Shown: positions 7,628 to 16,788, numbered from the stretch's first letter. The stretch is DNA of 64,000 bases from an uncultured Eudoraea sp. (GCF_947258925.1 NZ_CAMYKG010000019.1:1-64000); one strand, 5' to 3'. Translations and numbers: made by a program. Notes: generated by a model from the sequence alone, not told the origin.

Positions 7628-8020
7628 TTATTTCTTTGTGCCTGTCCAGGGTGCTGTTAAGTTTCTATTCGGACAATAGGTAATTCCAAATAGCTCACCA
7701 TTGTGCAAATAACCAGAATGATAATATTCGTTGCTATTATCTCTTGTAGTAAATGCGAAATATACTTTGTCCCAATTATCATTTAATAGAGCATTTTCAA
7801 GGGCACTTCCATAAAAAGTACCTTTTAAATTATTTCCTTCGATTGATTCTACTATAAAGGGCTGAAAGTATCCTTCAGATTGTGGTGTTGGTCTTAAATC
7901 GATTACCCATTCACCAATTAACGCATCAACATCATTATTTTCAGTTTGGTTTTCCATCTGGGCATTCATTTGGAAAGTAATAAACAGTACCAAAAATGTA
8001 AGGGAAAAGAGATATTTCAT
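7628..8020 (-). CDS. Small secreted protein of unknown function
   Basis: I use the ATG at 8020 (MKYLFSLTFLVLFITFQMNAQ), which gives a clean signal peptide. The 19 extra residues of the ORF starting at 8077 run back into a relic of another gene and are unlikely to be translated. The mature domain of about 110 residues starts GEWVIDLRPTP and contains LKGTFYGSALENAL and a final GELFGITYCPNRNLTAPWTG. It looks like a small beta-rich, lipocalin-like domain. No family is recognised with confidence. It is followed by the GDSL esterase on the same strand. Confidence 0.7.
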   Translation of the reverse strand: MKYLFSLTFLVLFITFQMNAQMENQTENNDVDALIGEWVIDLRPTPQSEGYFQPFIVESIEGNNLKGTFYGSALENALLNDNWDKVYFAFTTRDNSNEYYHSGYLHNGELFGITYCPNRNLTAPWTGTKK

Positions 8021-8064
8021 AGGATTCAGTTTTAACAATTTGATGCGCAAGGGTAAGTAAAAGC

Positions 8065-8116
8065 AACTAATATCCATGATCCTCCGGTAATCGATTTTCC
8101 TCTTTAAAATACGCCC
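8065..8116 (-). pseudogene. Relic 3' end of a TPR/TolB-like gene
   Basis: On the minus strand, frame YFKEENRLPEDHGY-stop copies the last residues of the intact gene at 10067-11809, which ends GLPEDHGYPMY. Twenty-one bases (ATATCCATGATCCTCCGGTA plus A, plus strand) are identical at both places. The rest of the gene is gone, so this is a remnant of a lost paralog. Confidence 0.55.
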
Positions 8117-9883
8117 TTATGGAAGGCTCATAATTTCTGAGAAGTCCAGCAATTGCTGATTCACGTCTTTAAGCCGTAACCTGTATAATTTGGAAAATGC
8201 TTTTTGCGAACGCGTATTATAATTCTTATAAACTGTTAGCTTTAAATAGGTGGCCGTTAATTTTTTATTGCCTTTGTAGGATACATTTACCTGCCAATCT
8301 GCGGGTAAAGGTTCATATATAAAGAACTCTTCTGAAGAGTACCCCCTGATTTTTTCATCTCTGATCCTGTCGGGATTACTTTTAGTAGTATGTTCCCAGG
8401 TAAAATAGTGTTTTTCAGGGTTTACGAATTGTAAATCAAATTCTGCTTCACTATCATTCCATTCAACAAGGATTCTTGTTCCCTCTTGTTTCAATCTATT
8501 CATCGCTGGAAAATCTAAATCAGAGTTTTCTGAAATATCATTTTTGTGCCGTATAAGCAGATTCATAAAATCCTCTTTTACTATGCCACTTATGCCACTG
8601 TTATCCTTTGGAAAAAACCCTTCATTAATAAGGTGCAAATAACGCACAAGTAAATTGGCAGCCCTTTTATAGTTACCGGAAGCAACATAGCTATTGGCAA
8701 GGTCCCGGTAAGATTGTGCGTAACTTGGTCGCAACAAAAATATTTTTTTATAATATTCATTGGCCAAATCGGGTTTATCCGTTACTTCCAGTGCATAAGC
8801 CAAAGCCTTGCATTGTACAGCATTTCTAAAAAGTCCGATATTTTCCTCTAATAGCTCTGTGGCATAGGTGGTGGCTCCCCTTTCTGAGAAAAATAAATAG
8901 CTATCCAGAACAAAGTAAGGATCGTTTTTTAAGGTTTTTGCATATTGCTCATAGAATTGTTTTGACTCTGTAAGATTAGAACTTCCGTATAAAGCTTTAA
9001 TATAATTGGACGAATTTTTTAAAATTCCTTCCTGATCAAGTGCATCACCCTGGTAGATATTATCCCTCAATTTAGCATAATCATATAATGAATTGGTACC
9101 TGGCTCTTTTACGATATTAGAGCCTCTGGTATTGATTATAATAACTCCGCCCCGTGCTATAGGACCATAACGGGTTACCCCTAATAAACCGGGAATAACA
9201 GCAACTCTTTCAATATTTTGTATTATTAAGAACAGCGGTGGTTGTGTCATGACTATTCCATCTACATCAAATATGGCCGGTGCCGGATTGTTAATGGAAG
9301 ATCTTCCTCTCAGAAAAATAGCCCTTTCGCCTAGGTTACCTGTAGTTCCCCTGGCTGTTCCGATACGTAAATTAGGTATCTTTCCGCGCAGGGCAGTTAG
9401 AATATCTACGGCACCGGGGTTTAATCTGCCGCCTTCAACAACATACATCGAATTACCCACGAGGTCCTTGTTAATATAACCGAAGGCTGTATTAATCACA
9501 CCCTTATCGAATGTGTATTGATATCGCAGGTAGTCCTGGTTTCTTTTATTTAATTTTTTGGTGACATTAACTTCATCAAGTTCCTCAATTTTCAATTTCA
9601 TTTCAATGTTTAACCTGCTTGTAACATCTTCCACGATGATCTCTTCATCTTTCAGTCCCATATAACTGAATACTAAAACATCGGACGGTGAAGCTTTAAT
9701 CTGATAATATCCATTTTCATCGGTGGATGTGTCGGTTGAAGTATCCGAAACCCGGACAGCTACATTTTTTAAGGGAGAAGCCCCATCTGTAACCCTTCCA
9801 TAAATCATATTTTCCTTTTCCTGGGCGAAACCTATCTGAATAAAGCTAAACAGAATAAACGCCCATAAATTCTTCGCATTCAT
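8117..9883 (-). CDS. Carboxypeptidase-regulatory-like/TonB-plug protein with TPR-like region, no beta barrel
   Basis: The 588 residues start with a signal peptide (to IGFAQ). A carboxypeptidase D regulatory-like beta sandwich follows at about 25-105 (IYGRVTDGASPLKNV...STDENGYYQI). A TonB-dependent receptor plug-like domain comes next at about 140-250, with ILTALRGKIPNLRI, AIFLRGRSSINNP and RGGVIIINTRG. After that, instead of a 22-strand barrel, there is a helical TPR-like region (residues about 290-420) and a C-terminal beta-rich part. The plug therefore cannot gate an outer-membrane pore by itself. It may interact with another barrel or with TonB. The minus-strand promoter-like TTG-N20-TATCTTTA lies just upstream. 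The domain calls are good; the function is unknown. Confidence 0.75.
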   Translation of the reverse strand: MNAKNLWAFILFSFIQIGFAQEKENMIYGRVTDGASPLKNVAVRVSDTSTDTSTDENGYYQIKASPSDVLVFSYMGLKDEEIIVEDVTSRLNIEMKLKIEELDEVNVTKKLNKRNQDYLRYQYTFDKGVINTAFGYINKDLVGNSMYVVEGGRLNPGAVDILTALRGKIPNLRIGTARGTTGNLGERAIFLRGRSSINNPAPAIFDVDGIVMTQPPLFLIIQNIERVAVIPGLLGVTRYGPIARGGVIIINTRGSNIVKEPGTNSLYDYAKLRDNIYQGDALDQEGILKNSSNYIKALYGSSNLTESKQFYEQYAKTLKNDPYFVLDSYLFFSERGATTYATELLEENIGLFRNAVQCKALAYALEVTDKPDLANEYYKKIFLLRPSYAQSYRDLANSYVASGNYKRAANLLVRYLHLINEGFFPKDNSGISGIVKEDFMNLLIRHKNDISENSDLDFPAMNRLKQEGTRILVEWNDSEAEFDLQFVNPEKHYFTWEHTTKSNPDRIRDEKIRGYSSEEFFIYEPLPADWQVNVSYKGNKKLTATYLKLTVYKNYNTRSQKAFSKLYRLRLKDVNQQLLDFSEIMSLP

Positions 9884-9914
9884 AGCACAATACGTTATTT
9901 ATATTCGTTTTCCT

Positions 9915-9945
9915 TAAAGATACCCAATATAACGTAATAGAACAA
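9915..9945 (-). promoter_or_regulatory. Bacteroidota-type promoter for the plug/TPR gene
   Basis: On the minus strand TTG is followed after 20 bases by TATCTTTA, close to the consensus TTG-N17-23-TAnnTTTG. The distance to the ATG at 9883 is about 31 bases. Confidence 0.45.
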
Positions 9946-10066
9946 GTATAAAACTTGAACTTCCAACCTCCAACTTCACACTTCGTACTTCAAATTGCTT
10001 ACTGGAAAGGTTGGTTGCGGTAATAGCATGTAATTCGCATAAGATTCAGAACATTCAATTCACTCA

Positions 10067-11809
10067 TTAATACATTGGATATCCATGATCCTCCGGTAAC
10101 CCAATTTTAATGATCAGATCTTTCCAACGTGCATCGCTATGCATAGGTTTAAAAGATGGATATGTTAGTGCCTCCAGCAAAACAGGATCTTTAACCTCAA
10201 AAGCTATATTTAACCAATGAAAAGATTCGTCATAATTACCCCTAAACGCATAAAGATCTGCAACATTGGCAGGATCTGTATCGCTGTACTTATCCAGGAA
10301 TTCAGCAAACAAGCTATCTGCCGTGGTCTTAGGACCCCTTGCATAAAAGATAAAATTCCGACCATAGAGACTGAAAAACTCATGCTTTTCCTGCTCTATT
10401 TCAGCAAGGGCTTCATCGTTTCTACCCTGGGCCAATCGAATTTTAGCTATCATATAATGTAATATTTCCCAGTTGGGATAATACAATTCAAATGTTTTGA
10501 ACGCCTCTTCTGCCTCGTCCAGGCGATTCATCCTATAATAGGCATGCCCAAGGTTAAAATAATTAGTGTAAACTAAGGGATCTGTCTCTATTGCCTTCTT
10601 TAACAAATCAACCGCCTTCTCCAAATCGCCAAAGGGCATATTCGCAGCTGTGCCCATTATGATACCATCATTAGGCACTAAGGTGAGTGCTTTATTCATA
10701 TTCTTAGAGGATGCTTCAAAATCCCAGTTAAGTTCCTGCAGACTTGCTAAAGTGGCATAGGCATAACCCGAATCGGGATCCAATTCAATAGCTTTATATG
10801 CCGCATCTAGTCCCAAAGAAATCCCTTCTTTTGGTTCTCGAATACTAAAATTGTAGGTGCCGGTATTGTATATTCCGGCCAGTAAACGCCATGAAGGGGC
10901 ATAGGTTGAATCCAGGGCAATAGATTCTTTCACTTTGGATTCGGCCTCAACATAAGCATCTTTCGTATTTAGATTCACCAAATGATTGGCCTGAAGATAT
11001 AAATTATACGCTTCCGGATCTATAGATTGAGATTTTAAGGGATAACCCAATATCGATATCTCCAATTCTTTACTGACCTCAGCGGCAATCTCATCCTGAA
11101 TTTTAAAAATACTATCTAGTTCCCGGTCATAGGTATGTGACCACTCATGACTACCATCTTTGGTATTGATCAATTGTGCCGTAACGCGGATCATATTCCC
11201 TGCTTTGCGTATGCTACCCTCCAAAATATGAGACACTTTAAGTTCATTGCCTATCTCCGTTGCTTTGGTATCCTTGCCCTTATAAGAAAATGAAGAAGTA
11301 CGGCTTATGACTTTGAGTTCCGGTAACTTAGCCAAAAGATTCAATAACTCCTCGCTAATACCATCAGAAAAATATTCATGGTCTTTATTAGGGCTCATAT
11401 CCGCAAAGGCCATGACCGCGATAGACTTATTTCCGTACTCAACTACCTCCGCAGAGTCCCTGGTAAACCGATCAACTAAAAGAACAATAATGGCTAAAGT
11501 AAGTGTCGTTATGATTAACTTGTTAAGGCGAGTGCCTGTTTTTGTGCTAATAGACTTACCCGGTTCAACATCAATAGTTTTCTTAATACCCTCCGGCGTA
11601 AATTCGTATACCCAGGCCAGAATTAGCCATATTGGAAAACCAATTGCTAATGCTACCAAAGACCACTTTAGCAAATAATTTGGGGCCCCGAACGCAGGTA
11701 ATACGGTTGACAGCACCTGCGTAATCAACCAGGCTACTACAAGATAAGCTATTGCAGACTTAATGACATTACGCCGCTTAAGTTCATTAAAATAGTCATT
11801 GAATTTCAT
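10067..11809 (-). CDS. TolB-like/TPR membrane protein (adenylate-cyclase-associated type without a cyclase domain)
   Basis: The 580-residue protein starts with KFNDYFNELKRRNV, a cytoplasmic segment typical of this family. Three hydrophobic helices follow (about 17-36, 46-66 and 94-112). A TolB/FlgO-like domain then spans about 128-250 (SIAVMAFADMSPNKDHEYFS, GISEELLNLLAKL, VSHILEGSIRKAGNMIRVTA). The remaining 320 residues are TPR repeats. Proteins of this layout often carry an N-terminal adenylate/guanylate cyclase or winged-helix domain; neither is present here. A signalling or envelope scaffold role is plausible but unproven. A second copy existed once, as shown by the relic at 8065-8116. 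Confidence 0.8.
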   Translation of the reverse strand: MKFNDYFNELKRRNVIKSAIAYLVVAWLITQVLSTVLPAFGAPNYLLKWSLVALAIGFPIWLILAWVYEFTPEGIKKTIDVEPGKSISTKTGTRLNKLIITTLTLAIIVLLVDRFTRDSAEVVEYGNKSIAVMAFADMSPNKDHEYFSDGISEELLNLLAKLPELKVISRTSSFSYKGKDTKATEIGNELKVSHILEGSIRKAGNMIRVTAQLINTKDGSHEWSHTYDRELDSIFKIQDEIAAEVSKELEISILGYPLKSQSIDPEAYNLYLQANHLVNLNTKDAYVEAESKVKESIALDSTYAPSWRLLAGIYNTGTYNFSIREPKEGISLGLDAAYKAIELDPDSGYAYATLASLQELNWDFEASSKNMNKALTLVPNDGIIMGTAANMPFGDLEKAVDLLKKAIETDPLVYTNYFNLGHAYYRMNRLDEAEEAFKTFELYYPNWEILHYMIAKIRLAQGRNDEALAEIEQEKHEFFSLYGRNFIFYARGPKTTADSLFAEFLDKYSDTDPANVADLYAFRGNYDESFHWLNIAFEVKDPVLLEALTYPSFKPMHSDARWKDLIIKIGLPEDHGYPMY

Positions 11810-12158
11810 TTAATCTCGGTTAAAATCTAAAAATACAAAAAATAAGATGAGGCCTATTTTTTGGGTCAAAACCAGCGATTAAATGCAATTAAAACCCTGC
11901 TCTAGTTGATAAAAAGGGTATGACAGGGTGCTCTGCATTGGTGAATTCAGTAATCAATACAGGGCTAAGGGAGCTTACGCATACTTGAACTAATTAGCAT
12001 GAATTCTATTTTGGCAGTAGTCTTTTAGAGGATGGTCGTAGGCTTATACCTGATTCTTTGATATAAAAAAGCCTCCGACGTTCAAGGTGGAGGCTTTTAT
12101 TTCCAAGTAAATAAAATAGCTACTCTATCGTGCTAAAAAGATCATGATAAGAATTGCT
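11810..12158. other. Intergenic region with one terminator
   Basis: This 349-base gap lies between two minus-strand genes. Besides the terminator at 12064-12100 I see no gene: the open stretches are short and interrupted. No clear promoter match for the TolB-like/TPR gene was found. Confidence 0.4.
12064..12100 (-). terminator. Terminator of the DUF4177-like gene
   Basis: AAAAAAGCCTCC, a 12-base loop and GGAGGCTTTTAT form a hairpin with T-runs on both sides, so it can work on either strand. It lies about 60 bases beyond the stop of the minus-strand gene at 12159. Confidence 0.7.
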
Positions 12159-12614
12159 CTAAGATTTCAATCTCTTAAAAATGAATCTGGTAATAAAAAT
12201 GCCTGTTCCATCACCTTTCCCCGCGTCGCTTTCCACGCCACTGGTAACGTATGCCAATTCCCAGCCTTCTTCTATCATAGTATTCACTTTTGATGAAAGC
12301 AGGGCATCATTTGAAGCAACATTTTGAAAATTAATACCTGTTGCACTGTAGAAATTGAGAATTTTTGTTTCATCAAAATTGTCCACCTTAGCATCTCCTC
12401 GTTTGGATTTATTCTGCTTTTTATTTTCTTCTGTCCGACTTGAGGTATATTCCTTGTAATCCTTGTCTTCCTGGGCTGAAATTATCCTGGATCTTCCGAC
12501 ACCCATAGGAACTACAGATTCAATACTAGTTACAATTCTGTATTCATAGGCCTGGGCCTTTATTTCCAATATTGAAACAAATAGGAGGGCTGCAAATAAA
12601 ACTTTTTTCATCAT
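12159..12614 (-). CDS. Small secreted protein, DUF4177-like
   Basis: The 151 residues include a signal peptide (MMKKVLFAALLFVSILEIKA). The mature part starts YEYRIVTSIESV and ends with TMIEEGWELAYVT...FIFKR. Starting with a YEY strand and ending with a GWELxxV-x-FIFKR strand pair is the pattern of DUF4177 proteins, here with a long charged insertion (residues about 50-85, rich in Lys, Glu and Ser). The function of the family is unknown. It is a single gene with its own terminator. Confidence 0.65.
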   Translation of the reverse strand: MMKKVLFAALLFVSILEIKAQAYEYRIVTSIESVVPMGVGRSRIISAQEDKDYKEYTSSRTEENKKQNKSKRGDAKVDNFDETKILNFYSATGINFQNVASNDALLSSKVNTMIEEGWELAYVTSGVESDAGKGDGTGIFITRFIFKRLKS

Positions 12615-12864
12615 TTTGTTGGTTTATATTATTTAAACATTGTTAAGAAAGCAATAACTGCCAATTCGGGCATTTATTGCTATGATCAATGATAAACACC
12701 CGTTATATGGCTTGAAGCGGGTTCAATTCACCTGGTAATCGGATTTTGTTTGGCCAACAAACCACAGTGGGTTCGTTTATCATAGAGGACTAGGTGATTT
12801 TCATGGCGATTAATTCGGTACAGGATTATATAGTCTTATAAGCTAGTATTCCCCTTTTTATGAA

Positions 12865-14130
12865 TCAACTCTCTTCCTGCTTTCCATACAAACGGAAATA
12901 ATACCAGGCGGCAATGCCACCAATGAAGGCAAACAGGGCCAACATCCAAAACACATGTTGATGCCCAACGGCACCCGGGGAATTCTCTAAGAGAACACCC
13001 ATGGCAGGGCCGGCAAAGATATCCGGGGTATAACCTATGAGCGAAATAAGGCCAACAGCAGTCCCTGTTAATACTAATGGGATTTGACCCCGCTCCATAA
13101 CGGCAAAGTACAATGCACGGGCAGCGTACACTCCGGCGGCCACAACCAATATGGATATAAAAAACAATAGGGTTTCCGAATCTGTAATTAATCCAGTTGC
13201 GAATAATAAAGCTCCGAAGAAAGTGACTACAAAACTAATGACGAGCCAAATGGTGGTATTCGTTCTATCTGCCAATATCCCAATAAGGACACCAATTACA
13301 GGGCGGATAAATAGCAAAAAGGTACCAACCTGGGCTGATCCTACCTGATCATAAAGCATAACGTCCTGTGCGTAGAGTGAGAACACATCCGTAATTTTAT
13401 AGCCAACATAGCCACAAAGAATAATGATCATAAGAAGCCATACCGATGGCAAACGCAAAACTTCTTTTATTTGTGATAGCGTTATTTTATCAAGAACGAT
13501 CTCTTTTTCTACTTTGCGATCCATTTTCATAAAGGACCAGACCATTAAGCCTACAAACACTACTATGCCTGAGGTTACCAGAATTACATATTTAAAAGCC
13601 ATACGACTTTCGGCAACTGTGGCCTCTGAAACTTCATCAGTAATAAATAATGAAAAAATAGATACACCCAAAGCACCGAATAGTGCGCCTACCAGCCCAC
13701 GTCCCCCATCCAAAAAGCCAAATGCTTTGCCCTGAGAAGAAGACCCACCCCATATTCTGGTGGCCTTGATCATAGGAGCCCAAAATAAAAAGATGGTAGT
13801 AAAACCCCAATAGCCATATAGTATTTTTAACACGGTATAACCGGGAAAAGTAGCATAAACCAAACCTCCTAAGGCCGTCATCCATAGGGCCGATGCGATT
13901 AATTTTCTGGGGGGGTATTTATCGGCCAAAGGACCTCCAAAAAGATAGGAGAGCAGGGCAATTATGCCATAGACCGAGAAACAAATACCTAACTGTACAT
14001 TGTCTAAATTAAATGCTTCCAGTACTGTTGGCCGGAAGACTCTTGAAAGAACAAATGGCAGAATAAATACAGATTCCCCGGCCAAAATAAGAAGTAAGAG
14101 GAAGTACCAGGGAGCTTTTGTTTGATTCAT
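12865..14130 (-). CDS. Major facilitator superfamily transporter
   Basis: The 421 residues carry about twelve hydrophobic helices. The loop between helices 2 and 3, GGPLADKYPPRKLI, is the MFS signature (G-x3-D-x2-G/P-R-R/K). The second half has the related loop GILADRTNTTIW. The central cytoplasmic loop (residues about 205-225) is short and charged. It looks like a sugar-phosphate/organic-anion-type MFS permease, but no substrate can be read from the sequence. The GATAATTCAGTACCTTGG motif lies about 64 bases upstream of its start, in the spacer shared with the divergent serine hydrolase. Confidence 0.85.
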   Translation of the reverse strand: MNQTKAPWYFLLLLILAGESVFILPFVLSRVFRPTVLEAFNLDNVQLGICFSVYGIIALLSYLFGGPLADKYPPRKLIASALWMTALGGLVYATFPGYTVLKILYGYWGFTTIFLFWAPMIKATRIWGGSSSQGKAFGFLDGGRGLVGALFGALGVSIFSLFITDEVSEATVAESRMAFKYVILVTSGIVVFVGLMVWSFMKMDRKVEKEIVLDKITLSQIKEVLRLPSVWLLMIIILCGYVGYKITDVFSLYAQDVMLYDQVGSAQVGTFLLFIRPVIGVLIGILADRTNTTIWLVISFVVTFFGALLFATGLITDSETLLFFISILVVAAGVYAARALYFAVMERGQIPLVLTGTAVGLISLIGYTPDIFAGPAMGVLLENSPGAVGHQHVFWMLALFAFIGGIAAWYYFRLYGKQEES

Positions 14131-14193
14131 GGATTTTGATGAATTTTACGTCAGAATTTTGACCACCTAAAGTTAAAATTGGTGTTTGGCAGT

Positions 14194-14215
14194 CCAAGGT
14201 ACTGAATTATCAACA
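14194..14215 (-). promoter_or_regulatory. Conserved GATAATTCAGTACCTTGG motif upstream of the MFS gene
   Basis: The minus strand reads TGTTGATAATTCAGTACCTT, nearly identical to the motifs at 3882-3904 and 27709-27726. The last part resembles the TAnnTTTG -7 box. Confidence 0.5.
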
Positions 14216-14422
14216 GAAGAAGGCATTAGGAATATATACGAGAAGTAAACGACCTATTGTTGCGCAGTGATGATAAATATTTGTGTGGTTAGGCTAAAAA
14301 CCCTTTAATTTATTCGATATAAAAAGTACTGAAATACATAATAATCACGTTTTAAATCGGTTAATAACTTATAAAACCTTATTTTCATCGTGTTACCACT
14401 AAATCGAAATAGTATTTTTCCT

Positions 14423-15727
14423 ATGAAGCGAAGCAAAATTCTGAGAGTCAGCGCTATTTTTACGCTTACCCTTTTTGTCCTCGCTATAGGTGTCTATGCT
14501 ACTGCAACAAATTCTACCTCAGAAGAAGCATTTTCAACGGATGGGTCAACTAAATCCATAGTAGATCAACAACTGGCGCAGCTTTATAAATGGCAACAAC
14601 AGGAATTAAAGCGTGCCATACAAGCATATTTTGATAAAGCCATTGCATCAGGGGCAATAGTGGGTGCAGGGGTAAGTATTGTTAAAGGAGATTCGATTGT
14701 AATTTCAGATGGATTCGGTAAAAGAAATATTAATGTCGATGCAGGTGTTGACGGCCAGACCATTTTCAGACTCGGATCCCTATCCAAAGGATTTGCAGGG
14801 ATATTGGCTGCCGATTTAAAAAATGAGGGCAAGATAGATTGGGAAGATAAGGTCAGCGATTATATTCCGGAATTTCAGTTGGGAGATCAAAGCAATACAG
14901 ATAAAATTACGCTTGCCAATATTTTATCCCATACTTCAGGGGCGCCTTATCATAGCTACACGAATTTAGTTGAGGCCGGTTTGCCATTAACAGATATTGC
15001 TAAACGTTTTAAAGAGGTAGATCCAATTAGTAATCCCGGTTCTATATACAGTTATCAGAATGCGCTATTTGCTCTCTCGGGGGAGATGATGTACAAAGCC
15101 ACCGGGCAGGAAATTACCACAGCATTGGATGACAGGTTCTTTAAGCCACTGGAAATGTGTTCCACTACGATGGATTACGAAACCTTATTACATGCTGAAA
15201 ATGTTGCAGTACCACATTCAAAAAGGCGAAACGGTTGGAGATCTAAAAAACTCAGAAATAGTTATTTTAATGCAATAGCTGCGGGAGGTATTAATGCCAG
15301 CGCTGATGATATGGCTAAATGGATGCGATTTTTGTTAGGGCATAACCCGGAGATAATGAGCAAGCAGGCCTTAGAGGAGGCTTTTAACCCGGCTATAGAA
15401 ATTAAAGGCCACTATAAATATTACCAACGTTGGCCCGGACACCAAACATCGTATTATGGGTTTGGGTGGAGGATCCATAAATTTATTGAGGATCAGACCA
15501 GGCAGGAAAAAACCATTTGGCACCACGGTGGAAGTGTAAACAATTTCAGAAATGAAATTGCCGTATATCCCGAGGCAGATCTGGGGATTTGTGTACTACT
15601 GAATAATAATTCCAGGATTGCGAAAACGGTAGTACCCGACTTATACAAGATTATTAAAAAGGTATATGACCAGTCTGCTACCAAAATTGCCTTTAACAGC
15701 CTTCCAAACAATATGCTGCACCTCTAA
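14423..15727 (+). CDS. Serine hydrolase of the beta-lactamase (class C) family
   Basis: I start at the ATG at 14423 (MKRSKILRVSAIFTLTLFVLA), which gives a signal peptide; the listed ORF begins at a GTG 33 bases earlier. The catalytic SxxK is SLSK in FRLGSLSKGFAGI, the second motif YxN is YQN in SIYSYQNALFALSG, and the third is HHGG in TIWHHGGSVNNF. This set is typical of class C beta-lactamase-like hydrolases, which include DD-peptidases and esterases as well as true beta-lactamases. It is exported, probably periplasmic. A decayed second copy of its 3' end lies at 16457-16788. Antibiotic resistance cannot be assumed. Confidence 0.85.
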   Translation: MKRSKILRVSAIFTLTLFVLAIGVYATATNSTSEEAFSTDGSTKSIVDQQLAQLYKWQQQELKRAIQAYFDKAIASGAIVGAGVSIVKGDSIVISDGFGKRNINVDAGVDGQTIFRLGSLSKGFAGILAADLKNEGKIDWEDKVSDYIPEFQLGDQSNTDKITLANILSHTSGAPYHSYTNLVEAGLPLTDIAKRFKEVDPISNPGSIYSYQNALFALSGEMMYKATGQEITTALDDRFFKPLEMCSTTMDYETLLHAENVAVPHSKRRNGWRSKKLRNSYFNAIAAGGINASADDMAKWMRFLLGHNPEIMSKQALEEAFNPAIEIKGHYKYYQRWPGHQTSYYGFGWRIHKFIEDQTRQEKTIWHHGGSVNNFRNEIAVYPEADLGICVLLNNNSRIAKTVVPDLYKIIKKVYDQSATKIAFNSLPNNMLHL

Positions 15728-15843
15728 GTAGTGCTCTAACTTCATAGTTGTTTTATAAAACCCAAACCCATTTTTTTCACGAAAATAGTGCTTCACTAAT
15801 ATGCAGCATTGTTTATTTGGATCAGGCAAGGGTTTATAAATAA

Positions 15844-15871
15844 GAAACCCAACCTGTTTAAGGTTGGGCTA
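15844..15871 (-). terminator. Terminator of the small lipoprotein gene
   Basis: On the minus strand AGCCCAACC, a short loop and GGTTGGGTTTCTTATTT form a hairpin with a T-rich tail, about 28 bases after the stop at 15899. Confidence 0.7.
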
Positions 15872-15898
15872 TCTGCTAATAGTAGGTAATTAATTTAC

Positions 15899-16165
15899 TT
15901 ATGGAATGAAATCTCCTAAACTACATATCAATTGAATATATTCAGCTGGTGATACTCCTTCAAGTTCCTCTGCCGAAATCGTTTCAGATTGGCCGGCGGC
16001 AGTAAGCGTAAAAGTGTCGTCTCCATTATCACAAATCTCTACCGCCTGGCCTTGCAGATCACAGGATTCACAATTCGTATCATCAGCATCGTCGTCGGAG
16101 CAGCTGCTAAAGCCAAAAGCCATTATTGCTAACATGGACATTCCTAAAATAGATTTCTTAAACAT
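15899..16165 (-). CDS. Small acidic lipoprotein of unknown function
   Basis: The 88 residues begin MFKKSILGMSMLAIMAFGFSSCSDDD, a typical Bacteroidota lipoprotein signal with an acidic stretch right after the lipidated Cys, which favours surface export. The mature part has four further cysteines (CESC, EIC, LIC) and a predicted strand-helix pattern. It stands alone with its own terminator, between the serine hydrolase and the pseudogene pair. No family is recognised. Confidence 0.7.
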   Translation of the reverse strand: MFKKSILGMSMLAIMAFGFSSCSDDDADDTNCESCDLQGQAVEICDNGDDTFTLTAAGQSETISAEELEGVSPAEYIQLICSLGDFIP

Positions 16166-16312
16166 AATATAGGTTTTAATAAGGGGTTAAAAAACTAGAA
16201 CGATTCTTTTTACGATATATTTCACCCTGCTACCTATCTAGTGGATGTTTCCTATGAAATAAAAGGGGAGGTATTCAACCCTGGCGAAACACTCGAACGA
16301 TTTAGGTTTTTA

Positions 16313-16456
16313 CTATAGGGCGGTCTTCAAGCCGGTAATTAACTGATCAATGGCCTCCATACTTGTGTAATGCAAAAAAGACATTCTCAACACACCCGGT
16401 TCTAATGGTATGCCTATATCCATGAGAGGGCGCACGACATAGAAATCGCCCATACC
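16313..16456 (-). pseudogene. 3' fragment of a class V aminotransferase gene
   Basis: The minus-strand frame GMGDFYVVRPLMDIGIPLEP continues to GLKTAL-stop and matches the last 47 residues of the intact aminotransferase at 18737-19963 (GMGDFYAVRPLMDMDIPRQP...GLKKAL). The match stops exactly at 16456, where the serine hydrolase fragment begins. The ORF of the track (16313-16528) continues past the junction only by chance. Confidence 0.85.
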
Positions 16457-16788
16457 TGGCCAAATGGATTCGATTTTTATTAGGTCATTACCCGGACATA
16501 AGTAGTAAGCAAGCCTTAGAAGAGGCATTTATCCTGGTTATAGAAATTAAAGGCCACTACAAATATTACCTGCGCTGGACCGGAGACCAATCATTGTATT
16601 ATTTCTTTGGCTGGAGGATCCATAAATTTGTTAACAATCACAAAGATTTGATAAAACAATTTGGCACCACAGTGAAAGTTTAAACAGATTCAGGAAAGCA
16701 ATTGCAGTCCATTCTGAAGCAGTTTTATTTATTTGCGTGCTTATTCAATAATTCGATCCTGGCAAAAATGATAGTCCCGGATTTATAC
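16457..16788 (+). pseudogene. 3' fragment of a beta-lactamase-family serine hydrolase gene
   Basis: From TGGCCAAATGGATTCGATTT onward the DNA follows the intact gene at 14423-15727 (ATGGCTAAATGGATGCGATT...) through its region AIEIKGHYKYY, then GWRIHKF, the HHGG motif region and a VPDLY-like end. It is broken by stops and frameshifts from about 16680 on. The first two thirds of the gene are missing. Confidence 0.85.

Noticed and set aside
12689-12783. Inverted arms ATGATAAAC and GTTTATCAT 77 bases apart
   Set aside because: The arms are short and AT-rich, there is no target duplication or ORF between them, and this can occur by chance.
14423-15727. Serine hydrolase as an antibiotic resistance beta-lactamase
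   Set aside because: SxxK, YxN and HHGG motifs are shared by many esterases and peptidases; nothing shows beta-lactam hydrolysis.
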